Source: Cepaea nemoralis (taxonomy: Eukaryota > Mollusca > Gastropoda > Stylommatophora > Helicidae). Taken from it: 64,000 nucleotides of DNA. This document shows, in pieces, positions 13,008-24,204 of this stretch; position 1 is the first letter of the stretch; every line of letters begins with the position of its first letter. The stretch spans positions 291,001 through 355,000 of the forward strand of contig JACEFZ010017415.1 in the NCBI GenBank assembly GCA_014155875.1, given 5' to 3'. A program made the position numbers and the translations under genes. Below the pieces are notes generated by a model that made no database searches, had not been told where the DNA came from, and saw nothing but the letters and a program-made list of their open reading frames with translations.

Positions 13008-13655
13008 CTGTAATGTGTTGGTCTACCCGAGTCGTCCTCCGGGAACCATGCCTTCAATGACTGTCCTCGGCCTGTAATGTGCTGGTCTACCCGTGTCGTC
13101 CTCCGGGAACCATACCTTCAATGACTGCCCTCGGCCTGTAATGTGCTGGTCTACCCGTGTCGTCCTCCAGGAACCATGCCTTCAATGACTGTCCTCGGCC
13201 TGTAATGTGCTGGTCTACCCGTGTCGTCCTCCGGGAACCATGCCTTCAATGACTGTCCTCGGCCTGTAATGTGTTGGTCTACCCGTGTCGTCCTCCGGGA
13301 ACCATGCCTTCAATGACTGTCCTCGGCCTGTAATGTGTTGGTCTACCCGTGTCGTCCTCCGGGAACCATGCCTTCAATGACTGTCCTCGGCCTGTAATGT
13401 GCTGGTCTACCCGTGTCGTCCTCCGGGAACCATGCCTTCAATGACTGTCCTCGGCCTGTAATGTGCTGGTCTACCCGAGTCGTCCTCCGGGAACCATGCC
13501 TTCAATGACTGTCCTCGGCCTGTAATGTGTTGGTCTACCCGAGTCGTCCTCCGGGAACCATGCCTTCAATGACTGTCCTCGGCCTGTAATGTGATGGTCT
13601 ACCCGTGTCGTCCTCCGGGAACCATGCCTTCAATGACTGTCCTTGGCCTTTAATA
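13008..13655. repeat. 64-bp minisatellite, about 10 copies
   Basis: Unit cctgtaatgtgctggtctac through ccttcaatgactgtcctcgg; period confirmed at 13071 and 13135. It directly abuts the 92-bp array inside a shared 'gtgcc' with no spacer. Sites vary as gtgctgg/gtgttgg and ccgtg/ccgag. Confidence 0.95.
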
Positions 13656-14499
13656 TGGCTAAAGTAGCTCGGTTTCTTAGACACGATACTATTTATGTGT
13701 CGTTTTGTTTTTCCATGTTCAAATCTGATAGAACGCCGGTATTTGTTTTTCTTCCTGACCAATTATATTCAAAGTTCAGAAGCGTGGAATTTCTAGTTGA
13801 ATGTTTGGGAAATGATGCAGGGATCACATCCTTGGTCTGCACGAGAAAGATGCACGTCCACAAACTGTTGACTTTGTTTGCTAGAGATGTGTCATGGCCC
13901 TTAATCCGCTTTACCCTGGGCATTGTCGTGGTCATTCTCCGTTGTACTTCTTGTCAACAGTCTCTGTCGTTGATCGTGGAGCCACGGTATTCGCCGTGTT
14001 TGACTTCTTCAATGTCTTCACTGTTGGTTTATACAGTCAAGGCTTGCAATGTGCACACGCACGTTTGATCAGATACACATCTTGCCAGGTATGGCAAAGC
14101 ACATCCAAACTCAATGTGTAGCTTAGCCAGACTGGCCATGAATAAATCAGCCTGATGTTCAGCGCCCAGCCATTGACTTCAATGGCAAGAACATCGATGG
14201 CTCTAGAAATGTTGCTGTCATATGACCATGTGCTTCAAAACAAAGCACGGATATACTACACACCGACTTTAGCATGACTGCGACAACAGCACTATTCAGA
14301 ATCCTTGAATCTACAGCTAACTACAGCGGATGTCTAGTGATTGCTTCCTGTGCAGCATGATATACTTACTCCGGTCTCCAAATATCGCTCTTAAGCCACC
14401 AACCACTTATTGATGCAGCGATAAGCAGGCTATAAATGGGTCATGCCCTCATTTCTATCATGTACATCGACATCACGTCAGCATTTCAGTGAAGGTCAA
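13656..14499. other. Unassigned unique sequence
   Basis: A plus-strand reading frame stays open to 14068, but its only ATG starts are internal and I see no family motif, signal peptide or splice context. I do not call it a gene. Confidence 0.45.
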
Positions 14500-15005
14500 G
14501 GTCTGTACTGCCACGATGTGGTTGTAGTTACTTATGGAGCAATATGGATGCCACGGTGACACAGTGGCCATGTTCTCTCTCTCTCTCTCTCTCTCCTGCC
14601 GTGATGTGGTTACTTATGGAGCAATATGGATGCCACGGTGACACAGTGGCCATGCTCTCTCTCTCACTCTCTCTCTCTCTCTCGCCTGCCGTGATGTGGT
14701 TACTTATGGAGAAATATGGATGCCACGGTGACACAGTGGCCATGCTCTCTCTCTCACTCTCTCTCTCTGTCTTTCTCTCTCGCCTGCCGTGATGTGGTTA
14801 CTTATGGAGAAATATGGATGCCACGGTGACACAGTGGCCATGCTCTCTCTCTCTCTCTCTCTCTCGCCTGCCGTGATGTGGTTACTTATGGAGAAATATG
14901 GATGCCACGGTGACACAGTGGCCATGCTCTCTCTCTCTCTCTCTCGCCTGCCGTGATGTGGTTACTTATGGAGAAATATGGATGCCACGGTGACACAGTG
15001 CCATG

Positions 15006-15039
<34 letters not shown>

Positions 15040-15164
15040 CCTGCCGTGATGTGGTTACTTATGGAGACATATGGATGCCGCGGTGACACAGTGGCCATGC
15101 TATCGCCTGCCGTGATGTGGTTACTTATGGAGAAATATGGATGCCACGGTGACACAGTGGCCAT

Positions 15165-15224
<60 letters not shown>

Positions 15225-15285
15225 GCCGTGATGTGGTTACTTATGGAGAAATATGGATGCCACGGTGACACAGTGACAAGCTCTC
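14500..15285. repeat. Compound minisatellite with (CT)n in every unit, about 9 copies
   Basis: A conserved block (ctgccgtgatgtggttactt, then atggagaaatatggatgcca, then cggtgacacagtggccatg) alternates with (CT)n tracts of very different length, from none at about 15100 to some 55 bp at 15167-15222. Period length varies with the CT tract. Confidence 0.93.
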
Positions 15286-15500
15286 GTCTGACGGCCCGGA
15301 TTCAGGGGTTGGAATTTTCAGCGGGCGGATGGATTTGTTAACTGACTTGGGTCGACCCAGCCAAAAATGGGTCCAGTACATGTTTTCAGAAGTAACGGCG
15401 GCTGGCGTGTCACTGACCACGTCCACTGGGTGCCAATCTATCTGTTAAAATAATATGGGTCAGGTACCTGATGCCCAATGCGCCCATAGGTCACAATGGA
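15286..15500 (+). mobile_element. SINE-B copy (body)
   Basis: Shares an ordered series of blocks with 22165-22330: aactgac-ttggg-gacccag, then acatg, cggctgg, and the 3' block gatgcccaatgcgcc. No clean tRNA head or target duplication is visible, so the boundaries are approximate. Confidence 0.5.
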
Positions 15501-16465
15501 GAAACGTGCACACAAGCAGGATACTGCGACAAGACAGGCGGGTTCTGCTGCCTGTAGTCAAGGCGCCACGCCACTACGTGAAGGCAACAAGCGGAAATAC
15601 AGCTGTCTGGATACCCCTGAGCCCGAAGCACTGGCCGGATGGGTTCATAAGTTGTGACTGGCATAAATGCGAGGGAGATTAGATGTACGGGACAACAGAA
15701 CAATGGACAAATACAGGCACACCAGATTCAGGTATATTTCTGTTCACCTGGACTGAGTTGGCTGTACGGCATGTATACCGTTGAAGTACAGAGCGGGTAT
15801 GGGAATGTCTGGAGTGCTGTGATGTTGCTTCTTGACTTCACATGCAGAGTTGGGATACTGAATGAAGTCGGTGGCTTACGTGCATGCATGCGTACTGTTT
15901 TATTATAATCAGTTCACCGCACGTCTAGTGGATGTTGTGAGCGCATACACGCACACATATTTCACAATGCCACTGCGAGAACATGGTAAGAGTAGAAAAC
16001 GCACTCAAACATAAACACTCTGACAAGGCGGCAATCTGTGCAGACCAGACCGTATTTTACTTGTAAGGTGTGAAAACGTGACTTCAGCTTCACTCGCATA
16101 GGCCAGGTTCACCTTACTATGCAATGGCGCCAACTGACTAGCGCTTCACAGCCGACTGGGCGTGCATTACCAGAGAAATGTCCTAGGAGAAGAATTACCG
16201 GCAGCCTGAAATAGACGGCACAGCACTTATAGTCATTTCTATTTTGATGCGGATGTCCTATTTTACAAGAGACGGGGGTAAAGGGAATTCAAATAATATA
16301 TACAGGGCAGTATAATTAGTCGACCCTGGACTTAGAATCAAAGAGCAGCAGCCAATGATCTCGCAACACACGAGTTCCCGGAGGCCAGAAAGCCTGTCAC
16401 CGGAATAACCCCGGGTAAAGGATGACATGTGTGCCGGCCCGCGTTTACAATAATTTCCCGCACCA
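15501..16465. other. Unassigned unique sequence
   Basis: No gene, RNA or element recognised. Confidence 0.5.
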
Positions 16466-17279
16466 GAAACACCTCACATCATGAAAAGAGGGACTGCTGG
16501 AGTGTCAGTCAGTCGGCTGGAAACCCCTCACATCATGAAAGGAGGGACTGCTGGAGTGTCAGTCAGTCGGCTGGAAACCCCTCACATCATAAAAGGAGGG
16601 ACTGCTGGAGTGGCAGTCAGTCGGCTGGAAACCCCTCACATCATGAAAGGAGGGACTGCTGGAGTGTCAGTCAGTCGGCTGGAAACCCCTCACATCATAA
16701 AAGGAGGGACTGCTGGAGTGGCAGTCAGTCGGCTGGAAACCCCTCACATCATGAAAGGAGGGACTGCTGGAGTGTCAGTCAGTCGGCTAGAAACCCCTCA
16801 CATCATGAAAGGAGGGACTGTTGGAGTGTCAGTCAGTCGGCTGGAAACCCCTCACATCATGAAAGGAGGGACTGTTGGAGTGTCAGTCAGTCGGCTGGAA
16901 ACCCCTCACATCATGAAAGGAGGGACTGCTGGAGTGGCAGTCAGCCGGCTGGAAACCCCTTACATCATGAAAGGAGGGACTGCTGGAGTGGCAGTCAGCC
17001 GGCTGGAAACCCCTCACATCATGAAAGGAGGGACTGCTGGAGTGGCAGTCAGTCGGCTGGAAACCCCTCACATCATGAAAGGAGGGACGGCTGGAGTGGC
17101 AGTCAGTCGGCTGGAAACCCCTCACATCATGAAAGGAGGGACTGCTGGAGTGGCAGTCAGTCGGCTGGAAACCCCTCACATCATGAAAGGAGGGACTGCT
17201 GGAGTGGCAGTCAGTCGGCTGGAAACCCCTCACTTCTTGAAAGGAGGGACTGTTGGATTGTCAGTCAGTCGGCTGGAAA
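16466..17279. repeat. 54-bp minisatellite, 15 copies
   Basis: Unit acccctcacatcatgaaagg, agggactgctggagtggcag, tcagtcggctggaa. Being 18 codons long, it stays open in two plus-strand frames and one minus-strand frame at once, which argues against coding selection on any one of them. The variants agtgtcag/agtggcag alternate in the first five copies. Confidence 0.96.
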
Positions 17280-18295
17280 TACAAGAAATCAGCCTGGATT
17301 GCGCAGAATCTCAATTCCAGATGAACTTGGTGGGAATCAAGAAGCAAGCAATTCACGTTCTGTAGAAGCTACAATCTTGTCTTCAGTTGTGACATTTCAA
17401 CGATATAATATCGTACCATTTCTTGTCACGGCACTCACTGCCACGCGGCAATCGCACGTTTTCTTTATAGTGTATTCAAATATCATAGACATAAGTGCAC
17501 GAGTGGAACCTGTTATCTGCACATGGCTTTTTACATGTCAACAACTGATTCATGATGTACACACCCCCACACCACACACACATATTCATGCAAATGTGCA
17601 ACTGTGAGGGCTTTGGGGTTTCTCAAAGTCTTGTTTATTCTTTGGTGTTTACCAGTTCCTTGTCACTGTGTTTCAAATTTGCCGAAAGTCACGCCATGCC
17701 CAACATCCGATTTTCTTTCTTAGTAAGTGAGCCCTTTCTGTGTAGACAGTAATATATGTCCGACTTGCAGTGTCCTCGGTGGCTGATACCTGCAGCGGTT
17801 ATCAACTAGCATGCTGCAGTCACATCTGTGTTCTAATGTCCACATATTTCACCCGCATATGTTGATACATTTACTGCGCTTAATACATGTGTCTGTTTGT
17901 ATTGTAATCCTTTTGTAGGGCGATTATACTTCAAGACTTCTGTATTTCGGACCACGCTGACCATTCATCAACGTTGAGGAGTGGTCCTGGTGTTGAACGT
18001 CTATCTACAGCCAAACGTTCCAGCCCGATACCACTCAGTCTACAAGTTAGTTGCATGTCCTTGTACATACTGTCCTACTCAACGCCAGCATTCATGGGGG
18101 AGATTTTCTAGGTATGTTGACATTAATAGACAGTGTATAAAAGAGAACGTGTTATCCAAAATCTTTATCAAAGAGTAGAAAACAGTTTGAAAATTGAAAA
18201 CAAACATATTTGTGATTGTGATATTATAGTATTTTGGCTCAGTATTCCCCTTGTAATTATTCGATGATATACACTAGTCGAAACGTTCGCGAAGT
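17280..18295. other. Unassigned sequence with a weak tRNA-like block
   Basis: At about 17770-17840 a block (cctcggtggctgatacc ... gtgttctaatgtcc) has the look of a decayed tRNA-SINE head, but box B is poor. Nothing else recognised. Confidence 0.35.
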
Positions 18296-18345
18296 CTGTG
18301 CCCCCCCCCCCACCCCCCACTCTCTTTCTCTCTCTCTCTCTCTCT
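18296..18345. repeat. C-tract plus (CT)n microsatellite
   Basis: Runs of C broken by a single A, followed by about 12 CT dinucleotides. Confidence 0.9.
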
Positions 18346-18659
18346 CTAGTCGAGTTTCCTATGTACAGGTTTTAGTCCAAAGCAGAGGCGCCTACCGTCA
18401 ACATTCGGCAGATGGTTGTGCAACGCTGCTTATCTTAGACCTACCTCGGCCACTAGGCTTCCATTCCTGCATTCATTGGTGTGTTCTGATCCTTCTACAA
18501 TTTTCTGCCTCCTGTATTCTGCAGTCCATTATGTCAACTACTATTTGTAGTTTTATCTGATTTCTCTTACTTGTGTCATTCTCAGTTGATCGTGTCCTCT
18601 TCCTCCTCCATCTCCCAAGGAGCAAGGGTCTTCAACCAACTCGTGCGAGGCTCTCTTAC

Positions 18660-18830
18660 CTTTTGCCATCTTCTGTAGCTCTTTCCCTCCCTCCCAATCT
18701 TGTTTATCTCTGTCTCTAAGTCTCTTCTCGGCGTTTTGAGGTCACATTCCAAGTTGTTGTCCCAGTGGATTCCAGAGACAGGAGTTTCTAGTTACATTAT
18801 TTACATGATTTATCAACGTGCGACCTCTAG
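18660..18830 (+). mobile_element. Non-LTR 3'-UTR-like fragment
   Basis: Resembles 35510-35650 in order (ttgtttatctctgtctctaa; cggcgttttgaggtc; gtggattc; ctagttacattatt; atttatcaacg). At 35.5 kb the same sequence follows an RNase H fragment, so I infer it is the 3' untranslated part of the same non-LTR family. The region 18346-18659 before it is unassigned. Confidence 0.4.
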
Positions 18831-19007
18831 ATTAGCCGAAATTTGATAAGCTCTCTCCAATTCTGCAAGAATAATTCTGGCAGACAATTTAAACCCTATT
18901 CTGGGCAGGCATGACTGGATGAATGTTCCCAGTTGATCAGTGATTGTGTTAGTTATTCTCCGTGTTTCTGACCTATCCAGTAGTGCTGGTTTGACGTTAG
19001 AGTTCAA

Positions 19008-20372
19008 TATCGAGTGCTGACTGGTGTATACAATATAGACCACATCTCCCATCGAGTGCTGACTGGTGTACACAATAAAGACCACGTCTCCCATCGAGTG
19101 CTGACTGGTGTACACAATAAAGACTACATCTCCCATCGAGTTCTGACTGGTGTACACAACATAGACCACATCTCTCATCGAGTGCTGACTGGTGTACACA
19201 ATAAAGACCACGTCTCCCATCGAGTGCTGACTGGTGTACCCAATAAAGACCACGTCTCCCATCGAGTGTTGACTGGTGTACACAATAAAGACCACATCTC
19301 CCATCGAGTGCTGACTGGTGTACACAACATAGACCACATCTCCCTTCGAGTGCTGATTGGTGTACACAATAAAGACCACGTCTCCCATCGAGTGCTGACT
19401 GGTGTACACAATAAAGACCACGTCCCCCATCGAGTGCTGACTGGTGTACACAATAAAGACCACGTCTCCCATCGAGTGCTGACTGGTGTACACAATAAAG
19501 ACCACATCTCCCATCGAGTGCTGACTGGTGTACACAATATAGACCACATCTCCCATCGAGTGCTGACTGGTGTACACAATATAGACCACGTCTCCCATCG
19601 AGTGCTGACTGGTGTACACAACATAGACCACGTCTCCCATCGAGTGCTGACTGGTGTACACAACATAGACCACATCTCCCATCGAGTGCTGGCTGGTGTA
19701 CACAATATAGACCACGTCTCCCATCGAGTGCTGACTGGTGTACACAATAAAGACGACGTCTCCCATCGAGTGCTGGCTGGTGTACACAACATAGACCACA
19801 TCTCCCATCGAGTGCTGACTGGTGTACACAATATAGACCACATCTCCCATCGAGTGCTGGCTGGTGTACACAACATAGACCACATCTCCCATCGAGTGCT
19901 GGCTGGTGTACACAACATAGACCACATCTCCCATCGAGTGCTGACTGGTGTACACAATAAAGACCCCGTCTCCCATCGAGTGCTGACTGGTGTACACAAT
20001 AAAGACCACGTCTCCCATCGAGTGCTGACTGGTGTACACAATAAAGACCACGTCTCCCATCGAGTGCTGACTGGTGTACACAATAAAGACCACGTCTCCC
20101 ATCGAGTGCTGACTGGTGTACACAATAAAGACCACGTCTCCCATCGAGTGCTGACTGGTGTACACAATAAAGACCACGTCTCCCATCGAGTGCTGACTGG
20201 TGTACACAATAAAGACCACGTCTCCCATCGAGTGCTGACTGGTGTACACAATATAGACCACATCTCCCATCGAGTGCTGGCTGGTGTACACAACATAGAC
20301 CACATCTCCCATCGAGTGCTGACTGGTGTACACAATAAAGACCACATCTCCCATCGAGTGCTGACTGGTGTA
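19008..20372. repeat. 42-bp minisatellite, about 32 copies, SINE-B derived
   Basis: Unit tcgagtgctgactggtgtac, acaataaagaccacgtctcc, ca. Variants are ataaag/atatag/acatag and ccacgtc/ccacatc. Long ORFs run in at least four frames on both strands (14 codons per unit), so none is credible. The right flank (20373-20425) continues into SINE-B 3' sequence, and the unit resembles the SINE-B segment agtgctgactgagctataca at 22.26 kb. Confidence 0.95.
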
Positions 20373-20425
20373 CACACACATGGAGTCAGCACCATATACC
20401 CAGTAGGTCACAGAGAGTGGGAAAT
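20373..20425 (+). mobile_element. SINE-B 3' remnant
   Basis: Sequence tcagcaccatatacccagta then ggtcac matches the SINE-B 3' blocks at 15.46 kb (gatgcccaatgcgcccatag, gtcac) and 22.29 kb (agcaccatatgcccagtgcg). Confidence 0.5.
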
Positions 20426-20431
20426 GTCCTT

Positions 20432-20773
20432 GACTGTACTACAGTTGTCATGTCGAATAACTCGTGGGTTCAGCTTATCGTTTGGCTCCATTCACTTGCT
20501 CCCTACTACAGTTGTCATGTCGAATAACTCGTGGGTTCAGCTTATCGTTTGGCTCCATTCACTTGCTCCCTACTAAAGTTGTCATGTCGAATAACTCGTG
20601 GGTTCAGCTTATCGTTTGGCTCCATTCACTTGCTCCCTACTAAAGTTGTCATGTCGAATAACTCGTGGGTTCAGCTTATTGTTTGGCTCCATTCACTTGC
20701 TCCCTACTACAGTTGTCATGTCGAATAACTCGTGGGTTCAGCTTATCGTTTGGCTCCATTCACTTGCTCCCTA
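20432..20773. repeat. 67-bp minisatellite, 5 copies
   Basis: Unit actacagttgtcatgtcgaa through ccattcacttgctccct. Copies differ only at actac/actaa and cgttt/tgttt, so expansion is recent. Confidence 0.96.
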
Positions 20774-20801
20774 TCTGGAACTATGCTTGGATGGTTCACA
20801 T

Positions 20802-21041
20802 TTTTTTTTTTAAAGTTGCATATCCTTTACAGAACGTTGAAGTCAACATCAGCATTTTACTGGCGTTGTTTATGTCTTGGCAAAGTTTTTACCTTTAGTA
20901 GTTTGCCATTGCTTTCTGAACGAACGGCTCCCATATCAACACGTTAAAACCAGCGCGACATGGTCTGCTGCAAATCGGTCACTGTTGTGTTTCGAACGTC
21001 GGTAAGCGGCATTACGAATCGCGTCCGTAACGCCACCGCCA
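20802..21041 (-). mobile_element. SINE-A copy 2, about 240 bp, with likely target duplication
   Basis: Read on the minus strand: tRNA-like head with box B cgttcgaaaca, the body marker agcaatggcaaactacta, the 3' motif ctgtaaaggatatgcaac and an A-rich tail (T-tract at 20801-20811). Flanks ggttcacat (20793-20801) and ggctcacat (21042-21050) match at 8 of 9 positions and are the probable target-site duplication. Polymerase III promoters of this type drive SINE transcription; mobility would need a LINE partner. Confidence 0.8.
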
Positions 21042-21205
21042 GGCTCACATGAGCACAATTTGTCACCTGAGCCTGTCTGCTGGGAACACACGTATGGCAT
21101 CAACACTAAGACTGGGTGGTCAGCATGATTCCATACACTACACGAGGATTCATCTCTACCTATATTGTGACACATTTGGAGTAATGCATCTTGTTACCAA
21201 AAGCA

Positions 21206-21211
21206 TTTATT
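21206..21211 (-). promoter_or_regulatory. Candidate poly(A) signal of the secreted-peptide gene
   Basis: AATAAA on the minus strand, about 145 bp after the predicted stop codon at 21357. Confidence 0.45.
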
Positions 21212-21356
21212 TTGGGTATCAAAAATTAATAGTAAGTACAACATAAAGAAACAAAATCATCATAGAACTTGCATGGACAAAATAGCAAATCTTGTTATGA
21301 ACACAGACAACTAATTTCTATGACAATATTACATACAAGTTTTATATGACAATTTG

Positions 21357-21933
21357 TCATGATTGTTGTGCAACTGTTTTCTGATAACAGCAAGCACCGC
21401 CATAAACACATGATAATGAATGATGATTATTAATTTCATAATGAATGTAAAACACAATGAAATTACTCACATTATCAGTCTGTTGTCCACACAGCTCATC
21501 AATGCATACAAGAATGGACTTTTCATGAAAATCGTCCTTGATGCCCATTTCCTGAAAAGATGCATACAGACATTGTGGAGCTCCAGGCGCTTCAGTGTTA
21601 CACAGGTATCCGAATTGATCAGCCATTGAATAAACCCGCAGACATCAATGAGTTGGGCATTAGGAGTAATTTCCTTCAGCCAGTTCTTGGAATAGTACGG
21701 GTCTTACAATCTTCAACAGCAGTTGGTCTCTGGTGCTTTATGATCACACGTCACTGAAGACAACTGTCTTGTATGTTATAACAAGGTCTAGTTTACAGAC
21801 CGCTTACAGGATGAATGAAACCTGCAGGAACAGTGTCAGCAGACTTGTCGCTGGCAGGCTGGACTGGCACGGCAAGCAGTACAACAACTGCACATAATGA
21901 GCACAGGATCATATACTGATTTAAAACCTTCAT
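21357..21933 (-). CDS. Predicted three-exon gene for a small secreted peptide (unknown family)
   Basis: Exon 1 coding 21933-21808, exon 2 21551-21471, exon 3 21380-21357 (stop TGA): 42+27+7 = 76 residues. All junctions are phase 0. Donors are GTAAGC (21807-21802) and GTGAGT (21470-21465); acceptors end tcttttcag (before 21551) and tgttatcag (before 21380). The protein opens MKVLNQYMILCSLCAVVV, a classic signal peptide; cleavage would fall near residues 25-28. The mature part is short and acidic, with only two Cys (58 and 63, LVCIDELC) and no dibasic processing site. I recognise no family. A further in-frame ATG lies 11 codons upstream; MKV was preferred because it gives the standard signal-peptide shape. 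The minus strand upstream carries CCAAT, CRE and a TATA-like box, and AATAAA follows. An alternative frame stays open for 73 codons before and through exon 2, so exon 2 may be longer or in another frame. Function unknown; export from the cell is inferred. Confidence 0.45.
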
Positions 21934-22090
21934 AATCTTGCAACCAACTTCTACAATGATCATCCTAGTATTCACAATACTTAGAACATTACAGATGATG
22001 AACAACAACAACTGGAGATAATGTGTTCAGACTGTTTCACAGACTACAGTTTGAGGGAGAGACATGGGAAGAGAGGAAAGCAGTGAACAT

Positions 22091-22130
22091 CTTAAATAAT
22101 GGTTGTGCCTAACCCTCTGACGTCATTGGT
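22091..22130 (-). promoter_or_regulatory. Candidate promoter: CCAAT, CRE and TATA-like box
   Basis: Reading the minus strand: ACCAAT overlaps a perfect TGACGTCA cyclic-AMP response element (22118-22125), and TATTTAAG (22098-22091) follows 19 bp later. Transcription would start near 22068, leaving a 5' UTR of about 135 nt before the ATG at 21933. The order and spacing fit a cAMP-responsive core promoter; activity is inferred. Confidence 0.4.
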
Positions 22131-22164
22131 CAATGTCCCATTAAACATCTTTGTACCTTAAAGG

Positions 22165-22330
22165 ATATTTACAACTGACCTGGTTCCCAGGTTGACCCAG
22201 TCTTAAATAGGTACTAAGACATGTCTTGGGAAGGACAGGCAGCCGGCCTAACCCAGTGCTGACTGAGCTATACAAATAAGGGTTTAGCACCATATGCCCA
22301 GTGCGCCTTAAATGTGTAAAAAGGTCATTC
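22165..22330 (+). mobile_element. SINE-B copy (body)
   Basis: Least rearranged copy of the SINE-B body: aactgacctggttcccaggt, acatgtcttgggaagg, cagccggcctaaccca, gtgctgactgag, caccatatgcccagtgcgcc. Two of these blocks match the units of the arrays at 4.2 and 19 kb. No target duplication defined. Confidence 0.5.
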
Positions 22331-23600
22331 CCTGCCATGGTAAAAGTAAAGCATTTGTATCTGCAGCAGTCGTGCCAAGCTAGACATCTCACAGACTCCA
22401 TATCTGCAACTGGGGAGGGAGAGGGTGTGTGGGTGAACGATTAATCTCTCTCTGCTCCTTTCACACAGCCACAACGTGTTAATTCAGGACACGGTATACT
22501 ACTAGCGTGTGCTTGTAAGAATGTCAACAGACACGCGCGCACTTACAATCGTATGTTGCTTGAAAGTTAGAAAAGAAATGCAGTGTGTTCATTATTATAC
22601 ACAGTTTCTGTCTCTAACAGCCTATCCTACAATATAGCTTTCGGCATGCTGTTTAATTCCAGTTTTAGAATGTTGGTCGTCTGACCACAGATCGATACAT
22701 CCCAGGCACAAGATAAACAGGTAAGGGTATTCCACTGATGCACGCACACTTGTCTCAACGCGTTGAAAAATAACATATTTATTATTTCCCTGAATCTATG
22801 ATGATGAATCACAATAGGACCAGTATTTATCACGCACTGGGGTTGTTGAAACCAAGTAACACTAGCCACACTTGGGAAACATGTCCGTCTGTAGGCTCTC
22901 TCTGATATGTAAGTGTTTGTATGTGAGAGTCAGAGACATGTATGTGTTTGTGTAAGAGAAACAAGTATGTGTTTATGTAAAGAGAAATTTATGCGTGTTT
23001 GTTTGAGACAGCCTAAAGCTTGACACACCCCTTGTCGACAAGTCGCTACTACTATATTTGACTTGGTTTTATTGTGACCGCATATGTGACATACAACAAA
23101 TATTGGACCCTAGATACATTTCTACAGCGAACGACTCAACAACTGAAGTCTAGCAATGGCCTGGTCTATACTGCAGTTGAGATTCCACCTTGACTGTCAC
23201 TAGCGCGGCTAGAGCTTACTCCATGGCAAGAATGCACATTTTCAATCCGTCACCAGCGACTTGAGCGACATGAACACAGACAATCCGGGTGCCCTGGATC
23301 AAAATGAGGATGTTCTACTCTATGTAGTAGTCTTGTTGGCGACGTGGCTACAACTGTACATAACACTCAATCACAAATGTGAAGAACATTCACCAACAAA
23401 CGGCAGAAGTCAGTATTTCACACAATATAATCCGTCTGCTGTGTAGAAGCTGGCTGTTTCTAGCGGTGCCCAGGCCGTGATGCACTGTACGGTTCCTTTC
23501 TTCCACCGACCTCATGTTCTTCTATTCGCTGGCCCTATCTACATAACAGTTAAAAATAGCTATTTTCCCCCCACCCTTCCCAAAAGCGTGCAAAGCAGGG
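22331..23600. other. Unassigned unique sequence
   Basis: No coding, RNA or element signal that I can support. Confidence 0.5.
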
Positions 23601-23606
23601 AGACGA

Positions 23607-23680
23607 TTGGATGAGAGAAGCCTGGAGAATGTTGCGCGAGACCGGCTCGCCAGGCCTACTTGGCGCGGAAATATAAGGTG
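23607..23680 (+). promoter_or_regulatory. Possible GC-rich promoter (weak)
   Basis: An ATTGG (inverted CCAAT) near 23608 and a TATA-like aaatataagg near 23669 are followed by gtgggagggggcggcg. This is a local GC-rich patch in AT-rich surroundings. No convincing downstream exon was found, so this may be chance. Confidence 0.2.
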
Positions 23681-24096
23681 GGAGGGGGCGGCGACACCCC
23701 GTGCCCTCCTCTTTTCTCATACTCTTTCGATCTGTAGACATCGAGGTCAAAGTTGTAGGCTCTACTGTAAAACTGGACAAATTCGCACCAGATACCGGTA
23801 TAATAGCCAGATACCGGTAATTGACTCTAGTGGATCAGGCCAGCCACAAAGGTGGAGGCGACAATAAAGGCAGAATAGCCGGGGAAAGCAGCTGGCTTTC
23901 CCGCAGCCAAAAGAAGGTGCAATAATAATGTTGGCAGATGCACCAGGTGCACAGTGTTCCACCTTCCCAGAGGCCGCGTGACAGATACAGATAAATGTCT
24001 GCCAATCATGATCCAGACAGGTCTGCTCCTGAGAGTGAACAGAAATTAAAGGGGCCGAAACATTCGGCGACGGAAAAAGGGGAGGGGGAGAGACAG

Positions 24097-24106
24097 CGAG
24101 CGAGCG

Positions 24107-24160
<54 letters not shown>
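24097..24160. repeat. (GA)n microsatellite
   Basis: gcgagcgagcgag passing into (GA)n with two interruptions. Confidence 0.95.
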
Positions 24161-24204
24161 GTAACTCGTTGATGGTCGGCAGCATCCTGTCGTGCTTTGA
24201 ATAA

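Noticed and set aside
13643..14068. 141-residue ORF after the 64-bp array
   Set aside because: The nominal start is not ATG, no family motif or splice support, and another ORF overlaps it antisense.
16429..17607. 392-residue ORF with an 18-residue repeat and non-repeat tail
   Set aside because: The 54-bp array is open in two plus frames and one minus frame; the tail shows no motif.
18813..20576. ORFs of 400-530 residues on both strands
   Set aside because: All arise from a 42-bp repeat that is open in several frames at once; no single frame is favoured.
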